A stretch of DNA of 62,546 nucleotides, taken from positions 1-62,546 of the forward strand of contig REEP01000055.1 of the NCBI GenBank assembly GCA_007695045.1. Reading direction: 5' to 3'. Below are positions 17,772-26,821 of the stretch, in pieces (the stretch's first letter is position 1; every line of letters begins with the position of its first letter). The stretch comes from Rhodospirillales bacterium. Its GTDB lineage: Bacteria > Pseudomonadota > Alphaproteobacteria > Rhodospirillales > Defluviicoccaceae. Both the position numbers and the translations under genes were made by a program. A model generated the notes under the pieces. That model searched no databases and was not told the DNA's origin. It was given only the letters and a program-made list of their open reading frames with translations.

Positions 17772-18321
17772 GCTGCTGTTCGCTCAAGGTTCCCTTGCGG
17801 GCCTCGCCGCCGAAGCCGGCCACGCGCGAATCGTCCCCGCACTTGCGGAAGCCATGCAGATCAGACAGGTGATCCGCTTCCGCCACCAAGGCCGCCAGGG
17901 ATGTGACCTCGCCATCGAGTGCCTCGGCAAAGATCAGCGAAGCCTGCCGGCAGAATCCGGCACGCGCTCCCAAGCTGAGCTGCGACGATTCGTTGGCCAG
18001 CCGCGTCACCAGCGCATTCAGCCGTGATTCGCCGGCACCACCGTGGCGACGCTGGAACATGCGCTGGAGCGCTTGTCCTTCGCGCTGAAGTTCGCCGCGA
18101 TAGCGTTCGACGAAGGCGTTGTATTGCGGCTGGTTGCGGCAGGAGAGGGCAGCGACCATCAGCTGCGATTGCAGCGCCCGGGTATTCAGGGCGCGATGTT
18201 CCTCAGCCTCAACGCAGGTTTCGGCGTGAACCGATGGGGCTGCCAGTGTCCCGGCCAGCAGCGCGAGCCCAGCGACGGCGCCCGCAAGGGCATGGCGGGC
18301 GCGACATTGTCCACTCTTCAC
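17755..18321 (-). CDS. Conserved exported protein of unknown function
   Basis: A 188-residue protein with a clear signal peptide (residues 1-33, cleavage likely after APSVHA). The mature part is helical with four cysteines ([42 protein letters not shown]) that could form two disulfides in the periplasm. I recall similar proteins in Rhodospirillales but no assigned function. It converges on and overlaps trmFO by 17 bp, and it is divergent from the ankyrin gene. Confidence 0.75.
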   Translation of the reverse strand: MKSGQCRARHALAGAVAGLALLAGTLAAPSVHAETCVEAEEHRALNTRALQSQLMVAALSCRNQPQYNAFVERYRGELQREGQALQRMFQRRHGGAGESRLNALVTRLANESSQLSLGARAGFCRQASLIFAEALDGEVTSLAALVAEADHLSDLHGFRKCGDDSRVAGFGGEARKGTLSEQQLNPSQ

Positions 18322-18582
18322 CTCGACACCTCTCGATTCTTGAGATTGCTCCTATTTATGCTGGATTTGTCGGGCCAGGGCAAACGATCCGGCGCCCCCG
18401 GCCCCGTCCGTGGACCCGGTGTGATAAATTGATCCGATTCCATGGTCACCCGGCCTTCGATGGCCAGCGATGGTGACGGGGTTGTGGCACGGCGCCCTGT
18501 TCGCCATGATGGCAATCCCACGGAGCCGGTTTCCCGCCGGGACTGGTTCCGGCGTTGAGCAACACAGGCGGGAAAGGCCAAC

Positions 18583-19173
18583 ATGATCACACGCTTCATG
18601 CGCAATCACGGCTGGCGGCATGGGAGCGGAGCCGCCGCCCTCATCATCGCGGCCGGCCTGCTGCTGGCGCAGCCGGTGGCCGCGCAGCAAGCAGGCACTG
18701 TTGCCGAGTCACCCACGAGTCGCCTGTTCGACGCGGTCCAGGCCAACGACATCGCCGCCGCCCAGTCCAGCCTCGCCGCCGGTGCGAGCCTCACCGCGCG
18801 CGACCGCTGGGGGCTCACCCCGATCGACGTTGCCATCGACAAGGGGCACTTCGATCTGGCGCATTTCCTGCTGTCGGTGCAGGACCGCGAACGCGCCGCC
18901 GCCGCGCCCAGTTCGCAGCGGCGTCCAGCCGCGCAGGAACGCGCCGCACCGGCGCCGGCAACCCGATCGACGCGCACGCGGGCGGAAACCGCACCCCCCG
19001 GGCCCGAGACATGGTCCGTCCCATCCTGGCCGGCGGGGCGTCCCAACCCGTTCGATCCCAACTCACCGGCACCCGGCGCGCGGTTGTCGGCCACCGACTT
19101 GGTCGATGCGGGCCGGGCGGCAGGAGACGGCGTGGCGATTCGCGGCGACGCGGGACCGGGCCAGGTTCAATAG
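18583..19173 (+). CDS. Exported ankyrin-repeat protein
   Basis: A 196-residue protein with a signal peptide at residues 1-35 (LIIAAGLLLAQPVAAQQ). About two ankyrin repeats follow at residues 46-100 (SRLFDAVQANDIAAAQSSL, DRWGLTPIDVAIDKGHFDLA). A long Ala/Pro/Arg-rich low-complexity tail completes it. It would act in the periplasm, probably in protein binding. The end overlaps the convergent squalene-synthase-like gene by 7 bp. Confidence 0.75.
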   Translation: MITRFMRNHGWRHGSGAAALIIAAGLLLAQPVAAQQAGTVAESPTSRLFDAVQANDIAAAQSSLAAGASLTARDRWGLTPIDVAIDKGHFDLAHFLLSVQDRERAAAAPSSQRRPAAQERAAPAPATRSTRTRAETAPPGPETWSVPSWPAGRPNPFDPNSPAPGARLSATDLVDAGRAAGDGVAIRGDAGPGQVQ

Positions 19174-20057
19174 CGACCCCGCGCGGCGTTCCACGCCACC
19201 GCAAGCAGGCGGCCGGCCCCGCGCTGGTCGGAGGCGAGCTTGAACGGATTGTAGCCGGCCCGCCGCAACCGCCTGAGGTCGCGCGTGGCCATGGTCGCCG
19301 GCAGCAACGCCGGCAATGCCGGCTTCGGCACCTGGCGATGCCGCGCGCGGGCGGCGGCCAACCGCGATCGGGCGCTCTCGGCCACGTGGGTGACCACCTG
19401 CGCAAGGCTCTCCGCCACACGAGGATCAGACAGTCGCCCGTCGAACAACCGGAACACGTCCAGGCCTGCGTCCCGATTGAGGTCGGCGGGCAGATAAATG
19501 CGCCGGGCCCGGGCATGGAACGGCACCGCGCGGGCGAGGCCGGTCAGAGCCCAGGCGACACCCACGTCCCGCGCGGCGGCCCGCGCCGCCGGTGCGGCGA
19601 CGCCGAGGATGCTCAGCTTCAGATCGAACAATGCCGCGGAAGTTCCTTCGGCATAGTCGATCAGCGTTGCCAGGTCGGCCGGCGCGGCATCCGTCATGTC
19701 CAGGTTGCGGGCTTCGATGAGCGTGTCGAAGGGATCGCGAGGCAGGTCGAACCGCCGGACGGTGTCGGCGAGTGCTCCGGCGATAGCGTGCTGCGGTGGC
19801 TTTCCGGCGAACACGCCGTCGAGCGCCTCCGACCACCACTTGAGACGGATCTGCCCCAGCAACGGCTGGCTGACCGCTTCGCGGATGCGGGCGAGTTCCA
19901 GGTTGAACGCCAACAGCGCGTGCAACCCCGCGCGCGCATGCGGCTTGGCGAACAGCGTGCAGATGAAGCGATCATGGTCATGCCGACGCACCTGGTCGGC
20001 ACAATAATCGTGGCCCGTCACCTGATACCGCTCCTGATCCGGGGTCTCTTCTGACAT
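19167..20057 (-). CDS. Squalene/phytoene-synthase-fold protein, NDUFAF6-like
   Basis: A 296-residue member of the head-to-head prenyl synthase fold. It has REAVSQPLLGQIRLKWWSEAL at about residue 60-80, the signature shared with mitochondrial NDUFAF6, a complex I assembly factor. The metal-binding DxxxD motifs of real synthases are not evident (LIEARNLDMTD at the first site region). A non-catalytic or assembly role therefore seems likelier than squalene synthesis; this is an inference. It is divergent from a second family member 39 bp away. Confidence 0.75.
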   Translation of the reverse strand: MSEETPDQERYQVTGHDYCADQVRRHDHDRFICTLFAKPHARAGLHALLAFNLELARIREAVSQPLLGQIRLKWWSEALDGVFAGKPPQHAIAGALADTVRRFDLPRDPFDTLIEARNLDMTDAAPADLATLIDYAEGTSAALFDLKLSILGVAAPAARAAARDVGVAWALTGLARAVPFHARARRIYLPADLNRDAGLDVFRLFDGRLSDPRVAESLAQVVTHVAESARSRLAAARARHRQVPKPALPALLPATMATRDLRRLRRAGYNPFKLASDQRGAGRLLAVAWNAARGRY

Positions 20058-20096
20058 ATATCACCTCCCAACGTTTCGACGAGGCCGGAGCCCGTT

Positions 20097-20957
20097 TTGC
20101 AGCCCCATGTCGTTGATCTGACCCGCTTCGGCGGCGACGCCGACTTTTCCTTGATGCCGAGCCTGTTCGCTGCGGAACTGCGCGATCACATCCGGGCATT
20201 CACCGCATTGGTGCGGCTGGCCGACCGGACGGCCGACAGCCCGTGGCTCACCCGCGAGGACAAGCTGAGTCGCCTTGACGCACTGATTGCCGCCGTCAAC
20301 GGGCGGGCGGCCGCGACCTGGTCCGACGAGGCATTCCACGCCGCAGAGGCCCTGCGCCGCAGCCTGACCGTCACCGGTGTCTCGGCGCGCCACATAACCC
20401 GTATCCTCGTAGCATTCCGCGGCGACGTGGCGGACACGAAGCCACCGCGCACATGGGAAGATCTGCTCGCCTACGGGCGGGAGGCGGCCGCACCCTTGGG
20501 GCATCACATGCTGGAGCTGCTGGGCGAGGATCGCAACGCCTGCCAGGACGCGGCCGACGCACTCTGCATCGGCCTGCGCATCCTCAAACGCCTGCGCGAT
20601 TGCCGCAACGTGACTTGGCAGTTCAATCGGCTGTGCATCCCGACACAGTTCATGGACGATGCCCTGGTCTCCCTCCAGCACCTGCGTGCGCCATCCGCCA
20701 AGGGGCAGACCCGGGCCGTTCTGGACCGGGTTCTGGACGGCGTCGACCGGTTGCTGGACGAAGCCGAGCCCTTGCCACACCGTGTGCGCACGCCGGGACT
20801 GAAAATCCACACGGCGGTGGTGCTGTGCCGCGGGCGCAAGCTCGCCGTCCGCTTCCGCAGCGAGGATCCGCTCCAGGGCCGGGTGACGCTGACACCGGGA
20901 GAGCGCCGCAAGTGCCGATTTGGCGTGATCATCCGGTTCATGCTGGGACGCCTGTAG
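20097..20957 (+). CDS. Squalene/phytoene synthase family protein, HpnC-like
   Basis: A 286-residue prenyl synthase homologue. The GGDADFSLMPSLFAAELRDHI start resembles HpnC. A first acidic motif is present (DRTAD in LVRLADRTADSP). The second is incomplete (LRILKRLRDCRNVTW, where a second aspartate is expected), so activity is uncertain. The TTG start was chosen because the conserved N-terminal segment begins within 15 residues and a GGAG lies 7-10 bp upstream; an ATG in this stretch is out of frame. No hpnD or hpnE is visible here. Confidence 0.7.
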   Translation: MQPHVVDLTRFGGDADFSLMPSLFAAELRDHIRAFTALVRLADRTADSPWLTREDKLSRLDALIAAVNGRAAATWSDEAFHAAEALRRSLTVTGVSARHITRILVAFRGDVADTKPPRTWEDLLAYGREAAAPLGHHMLELLGEDRNACQDAADALCIGLRILKRLRDCRNVTWQFNRLCIPTQFMDDALVSLQHLRAPSAKGQTRAVLDRVLDGVDRLLDEAEPLPHRVRTPGLKIHTAVVLCRGRKLAVRFRSEDPLQGRVTLTPGERRKCRFGVIIRFMLGRL

Positions 20958-20982
20958 GGGGCGAATTCGCCTCCCGTTCCCC

Positions 20983-21011
20983 TTTTCAATCGGTGACCCG
21001 GCCCGTATGCT
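20983..21011 (+). promoter_or_regulatory. Sigma-70-type promoter for sodB
   Basis: TTTTCA (20983-20988), a 17-bp spacer and TATGCT (21006-21011), about 44 bp before the sodB ATG. The spacing is ideal and the hexamers are partial matches. Confidence 0.4.
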
Positions 21012-21054
21012 GGAGGGACGCTTTTGCGGGACAGATTTAGAAAACGAGGTCGCG

Positions 21055-21660
21055 ATGCCCTTCGAACTGCCGCCCCTGCCCTACGACAAGACCGCCCTGC
21101 AACCCCACATCTCTTCCAATACCCTGGATTTTCATCACGGCAAGCATCACAACACCTATGTCACCACTTTGAACACCCTGGTGAAGGATACGCCGCTGGC
21201 CGACAAGCCGCTTGAGGACATCATCAAGGACTCGTTCGGTGATGCCAGCCGAGCGCCTGTGTTCAACAACAGTGCCCAGGTCTGGAACCACACCTTCTTC
21301 TGGAACGGCATGAAGGGCGGCGGTGGCGGCGCCCCCACCGGCGACGTGGCCGCAGCCATCGAGGGCGCCTTCGGCTCCTACGAAAAGTTCAAGGACGAAT
21401 TCAAGGCCGCCTGCGTCAGCCAGTTCGGCAGCGGCTGGGGTTGGCTGGTGGTCGACAACGGCAAAGTCGCGGTGATGAAGACGCCCAATGCCGAGAATCC
21501 CATGGTCCATGGCAAGACGGCGTTGTTGACCTGCGACGTGTGGGAGCACGCCTACTACCTCGATTACCAGAATCGCCGACCGGATTTTGTCCAGGCGTTC
21601 CTGGACAACCTGGTGAACTGGGATTTCGTCGCCGCCAACTTGGCCAACGCCAAGCGCTGA
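21055..21660 (+). CDS. sodB: Superoxide dismutase, Fe type
   Basis: An iron superoxide dismutase of 201 residues. Metal ligands fit the family: His in LDFHHGKHHNTYV (about 26), His in QVWNHTFFWNGM (about 77), and Asp and His in CDVWEHAYYLDYQNRR (about 163 and 167). The AQVWNHTFFWNGM pattern and GSGWGWLV favour Fe over Mn, although cambialistic use is possible. The ATG at 21055 follows AACGAGG; upstream in-frame codons would run through the promoter. It detoxifies superoxide in the cytoplasm. Confidence 0.93.
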   Translation: MPFELPPLPYDKTALQPHISSNTLDFHHGKHHNTYVTTLNTLVKDTPLADKPLEDIIKDSFGDASRAPVFNNSAQVWNHTFFWNGMKGGGGGAPTGDVAAAIEGAFGSYEKFKDEFKAACVSQFGSGWGWLVVDNGKVAVMKTPNAENPMVHGKTALLTCDVWEHAYYLDYQNRRPDFVQAFLDNLVNWDFVAANLANAKR

Positions 21661-21722
21661 GACAACGGGGCGGTCTCGGCCATTTGCTGAGCCGACCGGG
21701 CCACCGTGTCCCCGCCCGCCGG

Positions 21723-22925
21723 CTAGTCCGGCTTCTCCCGGGCCGGCGGTTCGGGGCCACGCAAGGTATCGTCGTGGGCCCCTTCGCCGGACTGGGTTGC
21801 ATCCGGTCCGGCTGCGGTCGGCCGGCGCCGGGATCGCGCCGGTTTGGCTGCGGCAGATGCGGCTTGGCTGAGCTTTTCCGGCAGCTCGGCCCGCATTTTC
21901 GGCAGGCTGTCGGGATACTGGCGCTGCAGGAACTCGATCAGCTGCTCGCGCAGCTGGCAGCGCAAGTTCCAAGCATCGCCCGAGGTTCGTGCTCCAACCA
22001 AGGCGCGCAGTTCCACCGTGCGCTCGGTGGCGTTGGTGACCTGGAGCCCCCAGACCTGACCGTCCCAGAGCGGATTGTCCTGAACCAGGCGATGCAGTTC
22101 CTGGCGGACGGCATCCACCGGCACGGTGTAGTCCACATAAAGAAAGACAGTGCCGAGAATGTCGGCGGTGCGCCGGGTCCAGTTCTGGAACGGCTGTTCG
22201 ATGAAATGGGACAGCGGCACAACCAGACGGCGCAGGTCCCAGACGCGCACCACCACAAAGGTCGAGCGGATTTCCTCGATCCAGCCCCACTCGCCTTCGA
22301 CGATGACAACGTCATCGATGCGGATGGGCTGGGTCAGCGCCAACTGGACACCGGCGATCAGGTTGGACAGGGCCGGGCGCGCGGCGAAACCGATAACCAG
22401 CCCGGCGACGCCGGCCGAGGCGAACAGGGTCACCCCGATCTGTCGAATGCTGGGGATGGCCATCAGGATCAGGCACGCCGTGATCACGACGATCACCACC
22501 ACCAGGATCCGCTGCAACATGCGTACGCGGGTATGCACCTCTCGCGCCACCAGATTGTCGGCAGCCTGAAGATCGTATCTGGCGGCGACTGTGTCGTTGA
22601 TGATGTTGGTGAGGCGGACGGCGAGCCACCCGATCGCTGCGGTCTGGACCAGCACCAGAAGGCGTTGCAGGCCGATTCGAACATCTTCTGGCAACGGCAG
22701 GGTCGGCATCACAATGATCAGGCCGAGAGTGACGAAGATCACCTGCGCCGGCTGATAGCCGTAGTGGATCACGCCCGAATCGATGTTCCCCGGGGTGCGC
22801 CGGCTGATGCGTTCCCCCACGGCGAAGGCGATGCGGTGCAGAACGAGGGCTGCCCCCGCCACCAGGATCAGCACGCCCGCCGTGATCAGACCGTGCTGCC
22901 AGACGGCCAATGTGGCGTTATCCAT
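21723..22925 (-). CDS. MscS-family mechanosensitive ion channel
   Basis: A 400-residue small-conductance mechanosensitive channel homologue. There are hydrophobic helices at about 8-30, 58-75, 85-105 and 130-150. The pore helix and MscS domain follow, with FASAGVAGLVIGFAARPALSNLIAGVQLAL and IRIDDVVIVEGEWGWIEEI (about 165-205). The cytoplasmic C-terminus ends in a charged, Ala/Pro-rich tail. The ATG at 22925 has AAGGAG upstream. An in-frame extension of 104 codons further upstream is GC-rich repeat sequence and was rejected. It would release solutes on osmotic downshift. Confidence 0.88.
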   Translation of the reverse strand: MDNATLAVWQHGLITAGVLILVAGAALVLHRIAFAVGERISRRTPGNIDSGVIHYGYQPAQVIFVTLGLIIVMPTLPLPEDVRIGLQRLLVLVQTAAIGWLAVRLTNIINDTVAARYDLQAADNLVAREVHTRVRMLQRILVVVIVVITACLILMAIPSIRQIGVTLFASAGVAGLVIGFAARPALSNLIAGVQLALTQPIRIDDVVIVEGEWGWIEEIRSTFVVVRVWDLRRLVVPLSHFIEQPFQNWTRRTADILGTVFLYVDYTVPVDAVRQELHRLVQDNPLWDGQVWGLQVTNATERTVELRALVGARTSGDAWNLRCQLREQLIEFLQRQYPDSLPKMRAELPEKLSQAASAAAKPARSRRRPTAAGPDATQSGEGAHDDTLRGPEPPAREKPD

Positions 22926-23345
22926 GGGCTTTCTCCTTTGCCGATCTGCCTTGATGCCGGCGCCTATTCTGCGGCATGCCGCGGGCGTGCTGTCAATGCC
23001 GCTGCGCCCGCCGCGACACGTCCGATGGCTGGCGACATTTTTGCGGAGGCCGGGCGGAACTCGGCGGATGCCCGGTTGTTGTACGGGGTGCTGGTGGGGG
23101 GCTTCGTCGCCAGCACCGCCTCCCCAGTCACCCCCCGATGACGGCGATCCCCCACCAGCACCCCCTCCCGGAAGAGGGGTTGCGGGCGCCGCGTCTCCGG
23201 GCCCACCCGGACCGCCACCGTCACGGAGTAGGCGCACCGGTCGGCCCGCTGGTCAGGCTGCCGGGCAAGCCGCCGGGCAGAGCGCCGGGCAGGCCGGTTG
23301 TATCGGGCTGGCAGGTGGGGATACTGCCAAAATCGTGCCGCATCC
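22926..23345. other. Non-coding interval between the MscS channel and the hydrolase gene
   Basis: A divergent intergenic stretch of 420 bp with no recognisable gene. It contains a GC-rich part with short tandem repeats at 23260-23295. Confidence 0.6.
23260..23295. repeat. 12-bp tandem repeat, three units
   Basis: Three consecutive GCCGGGCA-based 12-mers (GCCGGGCAAGCC, GCCGGGCAGAGC, GCCGGGCAGGCC), about 50 bp before the hydrolase ATG. Confidence 0.7.
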
Positions 23346-24677
23346 ATGATCGCCGCCTTCGATCCGAGGTCTACGTTGAAGCGTTGGATTCCCTGGCCGT
23401 GGCTTGACGCCGCCGGCACGGCGTTCGTCGCCGGCGTCTATCTGCCGCTGTCGCGTGGCTGGGCCGCGGCGTGCGCCGCCGGAGAAGACGTCGACCGCTT
23501 CCGCGCCGAAGCGGGTGCTCACGTGCGCGGACCAACGCTGCCGGCGACCCTGGCACAGACGGCGGGTCTGGCCCGGCGCTACCGCGAAGCCACCGGTCGC
23601 TGGGAAAGTCTGTTCTTCGCCGACGAGGCCCCGCCGGAATCGCGACTGGCCGCGGCAGAGCGCCGGCGCAATCGGGCGGCGACGCGCTTCATGCTGAGCC
23701 GCACCGGGTTCGCGTTGTGGGTGCGCCAACTGCCGCCGGTGCGCTGGGAGATCGCCGACCCGGGAACGGTTGACGCCCGCCACGGCGACTATCGCAATGA
23801 GCCGGCTCAAGCCTACGCCCCGTCGGAGCAGCCGACGGTCCAGAGCTCGCACACGTACACCAGCCGCGGGCAGCGCCGGTACTGGATCCGCTTCCCGTCA
23901 CCCCAGCTTGGGGATCGGGTGTGGGCGCGGGTGATCGAGCCCGTCGATGGGCCGGCACCGACCTCGATCGTGCACCTCCATGGCATCGCCATGGAACCCG
24001 ATCTGTGGCCACCCGCCCGCAATGCATTCGTCTCGCTGGTGAAGCACGGCGTCCGGGTGATCCGACCCGAAGGCCCCTGGCACGGTCGGCGCATGCTCAA
24101 GGGCTGGTATGGCGGGGAACCGGTTCTGGGGCGCGGACCGGACGGGTTGCTGACGTTCCTTCGCGCCTGGGTCAAGGAGGTGGCTGTGCTGATCGCTTGG
24201 GCGCGGGCCACGGGAAGCGGTCGGGTCGCCGTCAGCGGCGCCTCGCTTGGCGCCCTCACCGCACAGCTGGTAGCCGGGCTCGCCGGCGGCTGGCCGCGCT
24301 GCTGCCGGCCGGATGCGGCGATGCTGGTTGCCACCAGCGGCAGGCCGATGGAGATTGTCAGTGACGGCAGCCTCGCGCGGGCGATCGGGCTGCCGACGGT
24401 GCTGGAACAGGCCGGCTGGACGCCGGCTCGACTGGCCCCGTGGCTCTCGCTGGTGAATCCTGGCGACCGACCGGCCGTCGATCCTGCCCGGGTGGTGATG
24501 GTGTTGGGCGAAGCGGACGATCTTACGCCCTACCAGGGGGGCTTGGCTCTTGCAGAACGCTGGTGCGTGCCTTCGGACAACCTGTTCGTCCGGCCGCAGG
24601 GGCATTTTTCGGTGTCGCTGTCCATGCTCAACGATGCCGCGCCGACGCGACGGTTGCTCGACGTCATGCAGGACTGA
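23346..24677 (+). CDS. Alpha/beta hydrolase, ABHD18-like
   Basis: A 443-residue protein of the alpha/beta hydrolase fold. The oxyanion region is IVHLHGIAMEPD (about 210), then VIRPEGPWHGRR. The nucleophile elbow VSGASLGALTAQL (GxSxG) is near residue 297, a probable acid is in VLGEADDLTPYQGG (about 385), and the catalytic histidine is in RPQGHFSVSLS near residue 420. The RPEGPWHGRR stretch is typical of ABHD18-type enzymes, whose substrate I cannot name. The ATG at 23346 starts after a repeat-rich leader. Confidence 0.8.
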   Translation: MIAAFDPRSTLKRWIPWPWLDAAGTAFVAGVYLPLSRGWAAACAAGEDVDRFRAEAGAHVRGPTLPATLAQTAGLARRYREATGRWESLFFADEAPPESRLAAAERRRNRAATRFMLSRTGFALWVRQLPPVRWEIADPGTVDARHGDYRNEPAQAYAPSEQPTVQSSHTYTSRGQRRYWIRFPSPQLGDRVWARVIEPVDGPAPTSIVHLHGIAMEPDLWPPARNAFVSLVKHGVRVIRPEGPWHGRRMLKGWYGGEPVLGRGPDGLLTFLRAWVKEVAVLIAWARATGSGRVAVSGASLGALTAQLVAGLAGGWPRCCRPDAAMLVATSGRPMEIVSDGSLARAIGLPTVLEQAGWTPARLAPWLSLVNPGDRPAVDPARVVMVLGEADDLTPYQGGLALAERWCVPSDNLFVRPQGHFSVSLSMLNDAAPTRRLLDVMQD

Positions 24678-24754
24678 ACTGCGTCAACGGCGTGACCGTA
24701 TCCGCGCCATGTCCCGAAGAGCCCTCGCTTGGCCGCAACCGGGTCACGCCGTCG

Positions 24755-24991
24755 TCAGAAACGTCCCTGGCATACGGCCTGGATGACGAAGCCGTCTTCC
24801 GGCGGGAAGCGCTGCGCGATCAAATCCCGCGCTTCCGCTTCGTTGCGAGCGACGACGTTTCGCGACTGCGGCCGGGACCAACGTTCGTCAAGGCATTGCG
24901 GGCGCCGTCGCCGCGATGTGAGCGCGCGGACATCCGAATGGCTGATCACCACTTCGTATATGTTCTGGCCGCTTCTTGGTAGGTTCAGCAT
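24755..24991 (-). CDS. Hypothetical small protein
   Basis: A 78-residue frame without a family I recognise. The composition is basic in the middle and the C-terminal half (VVARNEAEARDLIAQRFPPE then FVIQAVCQG) reads like a real alpha/beta segment, with GC-rich third positions as in neighbouring genes. A GGGAG lies very close to the ATG. It lies convergent to the ABHD18-like gene. It could be spurious. Confidence 0.45.
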   Translation of the reverse strand: MLNLPRSGQNIYEVVISHSDVRALTSRRRRPQCLDERWSRPQSRNVVARNEAEARDLIAQRFPPEDGFVIQAVCQGRF

Positions 24992-25255
24992 GTCTCCCTA
25001 TGGTTCCGTGGGCCAGGGTTTAAGGCACTGCTGGTGCCGTCCCCTCATTTCGATGGCCGAAGAACCATCCTTTCCTCCGCTCCCATTATGAAACCATAAG
25101 GAGGCTGCGCTCACCAAAGTAAATTTTTCGCTATTGTGCGATTCAGCGGAATTATTGCGCCGCAGCAAAGCTCGGCAAATTTCTGCTTTGGGCAAAACTA
25201 CCGCGTTTGGGGTGATTGGGTAGCTCGTTAGGGTGCTTGTCTGATGGGTCCGTTT

Positions 25256-25546
25256 TCACGGGCGATGTCGGCGACGCCAGTCCGAGAGATCGGGCCAAGC
25301 CGGCCGCAGCCCAAGGTAGGGTCGGCGCACTAGCGAGGGCAGCAGGACCAGGACCCCGCCCAGGACCAGCGCCGCTGGCAACAACAACCACAGGGTGCTT
25401 GTCACCGCAGCCCTGACAAGGTCGATGCCGAGCCAGCCCCCGAAGCCGAGAAAGGCGGCTGCGGCCGCACGATCCAGCCAAGCGACCAGGGTCAGGGCGG
25501 AAGGCAGGCGGCCGTGCCGCCGACCCGACGCACGCGCGCGGGGCAT
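25256..25546 (-). CDS. Small membrane protein with two helices
   Basis: A 96-residue protein with two hydrophobic segments (about 16-44, AWLDRAAAAAFLGFGGWLGI, and about 47-70, TSTLWLLLPAALVLGGVLVLL). Arg-rich ends suggest both termini lie in the cytoplasm. It starts 18 bp after the stop of the YjbQ-family gene on the same strand and is probably co-transcribed. No function is recognised. Confidence 0.6.
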   Translation of the reverse strand: MPRARASGRRHGRLPSALTLVAWLDRAAAAAFLGFGGWLGIDLVRAAVTSTLWLLLPAALVLGGVLVLLPSLVRRPYLGLRPAWPDLSDWRRRHRP

Positions 25547-25564
25547 GCAGCCGGTCTCCCGCGC

Positions 25565-25993
25565 CTATGTCTCTCCGATCACCGTCACTTCCACGGTGCG
25601 GCGTCGTGGCCGGTTGTCGTGGTTGATCAGGATCGCCTGTTGCCATGTGCCGAGCCGGAGCCGTCCGCCGCGGACCGGCACCACCAGCGACGGCCCCATC
25701 AGCGCCGCCTGAACGTGGCTGTGGCCGTTGCCGTCGTGCCACGTCATCTCGTGGGCATAGGGTCTGTCCGGCGGGGCCAGGCGCCGGATCGCATCCTTGA
25801 GGTCCTCGACCGCGCCGGGCTCGTACTCGATGGTGGTCAGCGATCCGGTGGAGCCTACCACGGATGCGTGCACACTGCCCTCCCTGACACCGGAAGCGGC
25901 AACCGCCCGGGCGAGCGCACCGGTGACATCCGTCATGTCCGGCCCGGTCTCCAGAGCCACATCGAACGACTCGCAGTGGACGGTGACGGCCAT
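25565..25993 (-). CDS. yjbQ: YjbQ/UPF0047 family protein (secondary thiamine-phosphate synthase enzyme)
   Basis: A 142-residue protein of the YjbQ family. It shows the conserved core EDLKDAIRRLAPPDRPYAHEM, then HDGNGHSHVQAALMGPSLVVPV and LGTWQQAILINHDNRPRRRTVEV. In E. coli the family has weak thiamine phosphate synthase activity, but its true role is unsettled. The ATG at 25993 follows AGGGAGTT, and the much longer upstream frame lacks coding character. A two-helix membrane protein gene follows directly. Confidence 0.9.
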   Translation of the reverse strand: MAVTVHCESFDVALETGPDMTDVTGALARAVAASGVREGSVHASVVGSTGSLTTIEYEPGAVEDLKDAIRRLAPPDRPYAHEMTWHDGNGHSHVQAALMGPSLVVPVRGGRLRLGTWQQAILINHDNRPRRRTVEVTVIGET

Positions 25994-26262
25994 GACGGTC
26001 AACTCCCTGTCCGAGGCTGGCGACGGACCAGTGTGGCGGATCGACCCGCATCGATTCAAGTGGCTCGCCGCGAGGCACGGCGGTATAGCGGGACCAGCCG
26101 ACACCGATCCCGCGCGCCTCCATTGACCGAAGTGCCTTGACCGGGGTGCCTTGACCGGGAACTCTGGCCGGTCTACGTTTCGTCGTCGTGACCCGTTTCC
26201 GTAGGCGCCTGTGATGAATCGTGTTGGCAGGCACCTCATGGTCAAGGGGGGTCGGATCACTG

Positions 26263-26336
26263 GGCGCGGTGGCGGAGTGGCTACGCAGCGGCCTGCAAAG
26301 CCGTGCACACCGGTTCGATTCCGGTCCGCGCCTCCA
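26263..26336 (+). tRNA. tRNA-Cys (GCA)
   Basis: A 74-nt cloverleaf. The acceptor stem GGCGCGG (26263-26269) pairs with CCGCGCC (26326-26332). Anticodon GCA is at 26295-26297 in the GGCCTGCAAAGCC arm, the T arm is CCGGTTCGATTCCGG, and CCA is encoded at 26334-26336. Confidence 0.95.
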
Positions 26337-26342
26337 CGCCGT

Positions 26343-26417
26343 TCCGGAGTAGCTCAGTGGTAGAGCAAGCGGCTGTTAACCGCTGGGTCGGGGGTTCGAA
26401 TCCCTCCTCCGGAGCCA
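26343..26417 (+). tRNA. tRNA-Asn (GTT)
   Basis: A 75-nt cloverleaf, six bases after tRNA-Cys and probably in the same transcript. The acceptor stem TCCGGAG (26343-26349) pairs with CTCCGGA (26407-26413). Anticodon GTT is at 26375-26377, the T arm is GGGGGTTCGAATCCCTC, and CCA is encoded at the end. Confidence 0.95.
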
Positions 26418-26821
26418 TCGTTCCTCCCATGGTTGATTGAAACCCGGTCCGTGGCCGAGCGACCGGCGGAACCGATCGCAAGAGATTCGTGTTTCGAACG
26501 CGGCTTATCATAGATCCGCCATATTCATCCTGTCATGATTGCACCCATTCGGGTCTCTAAGCGCTGTACGAGAGTCTCGACCCGGTCCCCAGAGGGAGTA
26601 ACGATCATGCTTCGGATACGGGCGCCATCTCGACCTCGCCAAACGGACGATGGCCCGAGCACGGCGAGCAATGGTCTCATGACGGGTATGCCCGCTGCTT
26701 TTTCAAGCATACGTTGAAATCAAGGTGGCGTCGGGGGGCAAGGCGGTCTATCATTTTTGGTGCAGGGTGGCAGGTCCGGGGATCCGGTCGCTCGCGTGGT
26801 TGAAGTGGGAGAACCGATTGC
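26418..26821. other. Intergenic region upstream of the RpfC-like kinase
   Basis: About 400 bp without a gene I can support. A 36-codon frame at about 26607 has a GAGGGAG in front of it but no recognisable product. The region should hold the kinase promoter; no clear -35/-10 pair was identified. Confidence 0.5.

Noticed and set aside
21441-23141. 566-codon plus-strand frame opposite the MscS channel
   Set aside because: His/Gln/Arg-rich translation without domain, and it overlaps sodB in another frame.
22926-23237. N-terminal extension of the MscS channel by 104 codons
   Set aside because: The extension is Gly/Ala/Arg-rich repeat sequence, and the ATG at 22925 has a strong ribosome site.
25152-26234. 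Possible long gene covering the yjbQ region in another frame
   Set aside because: Its translation is Arg/Pro/Gly-rich with no homology feel; YjbQ and the membrane protein frames explain the region.
26281-26511. 76-codon minus-strand frame across both tRNA genes
   Set aside because: It is antisense to tRNA-Cys and tRNA-Asn and resembles the spurious 'tRNA-antisense' proteins often misannotated.
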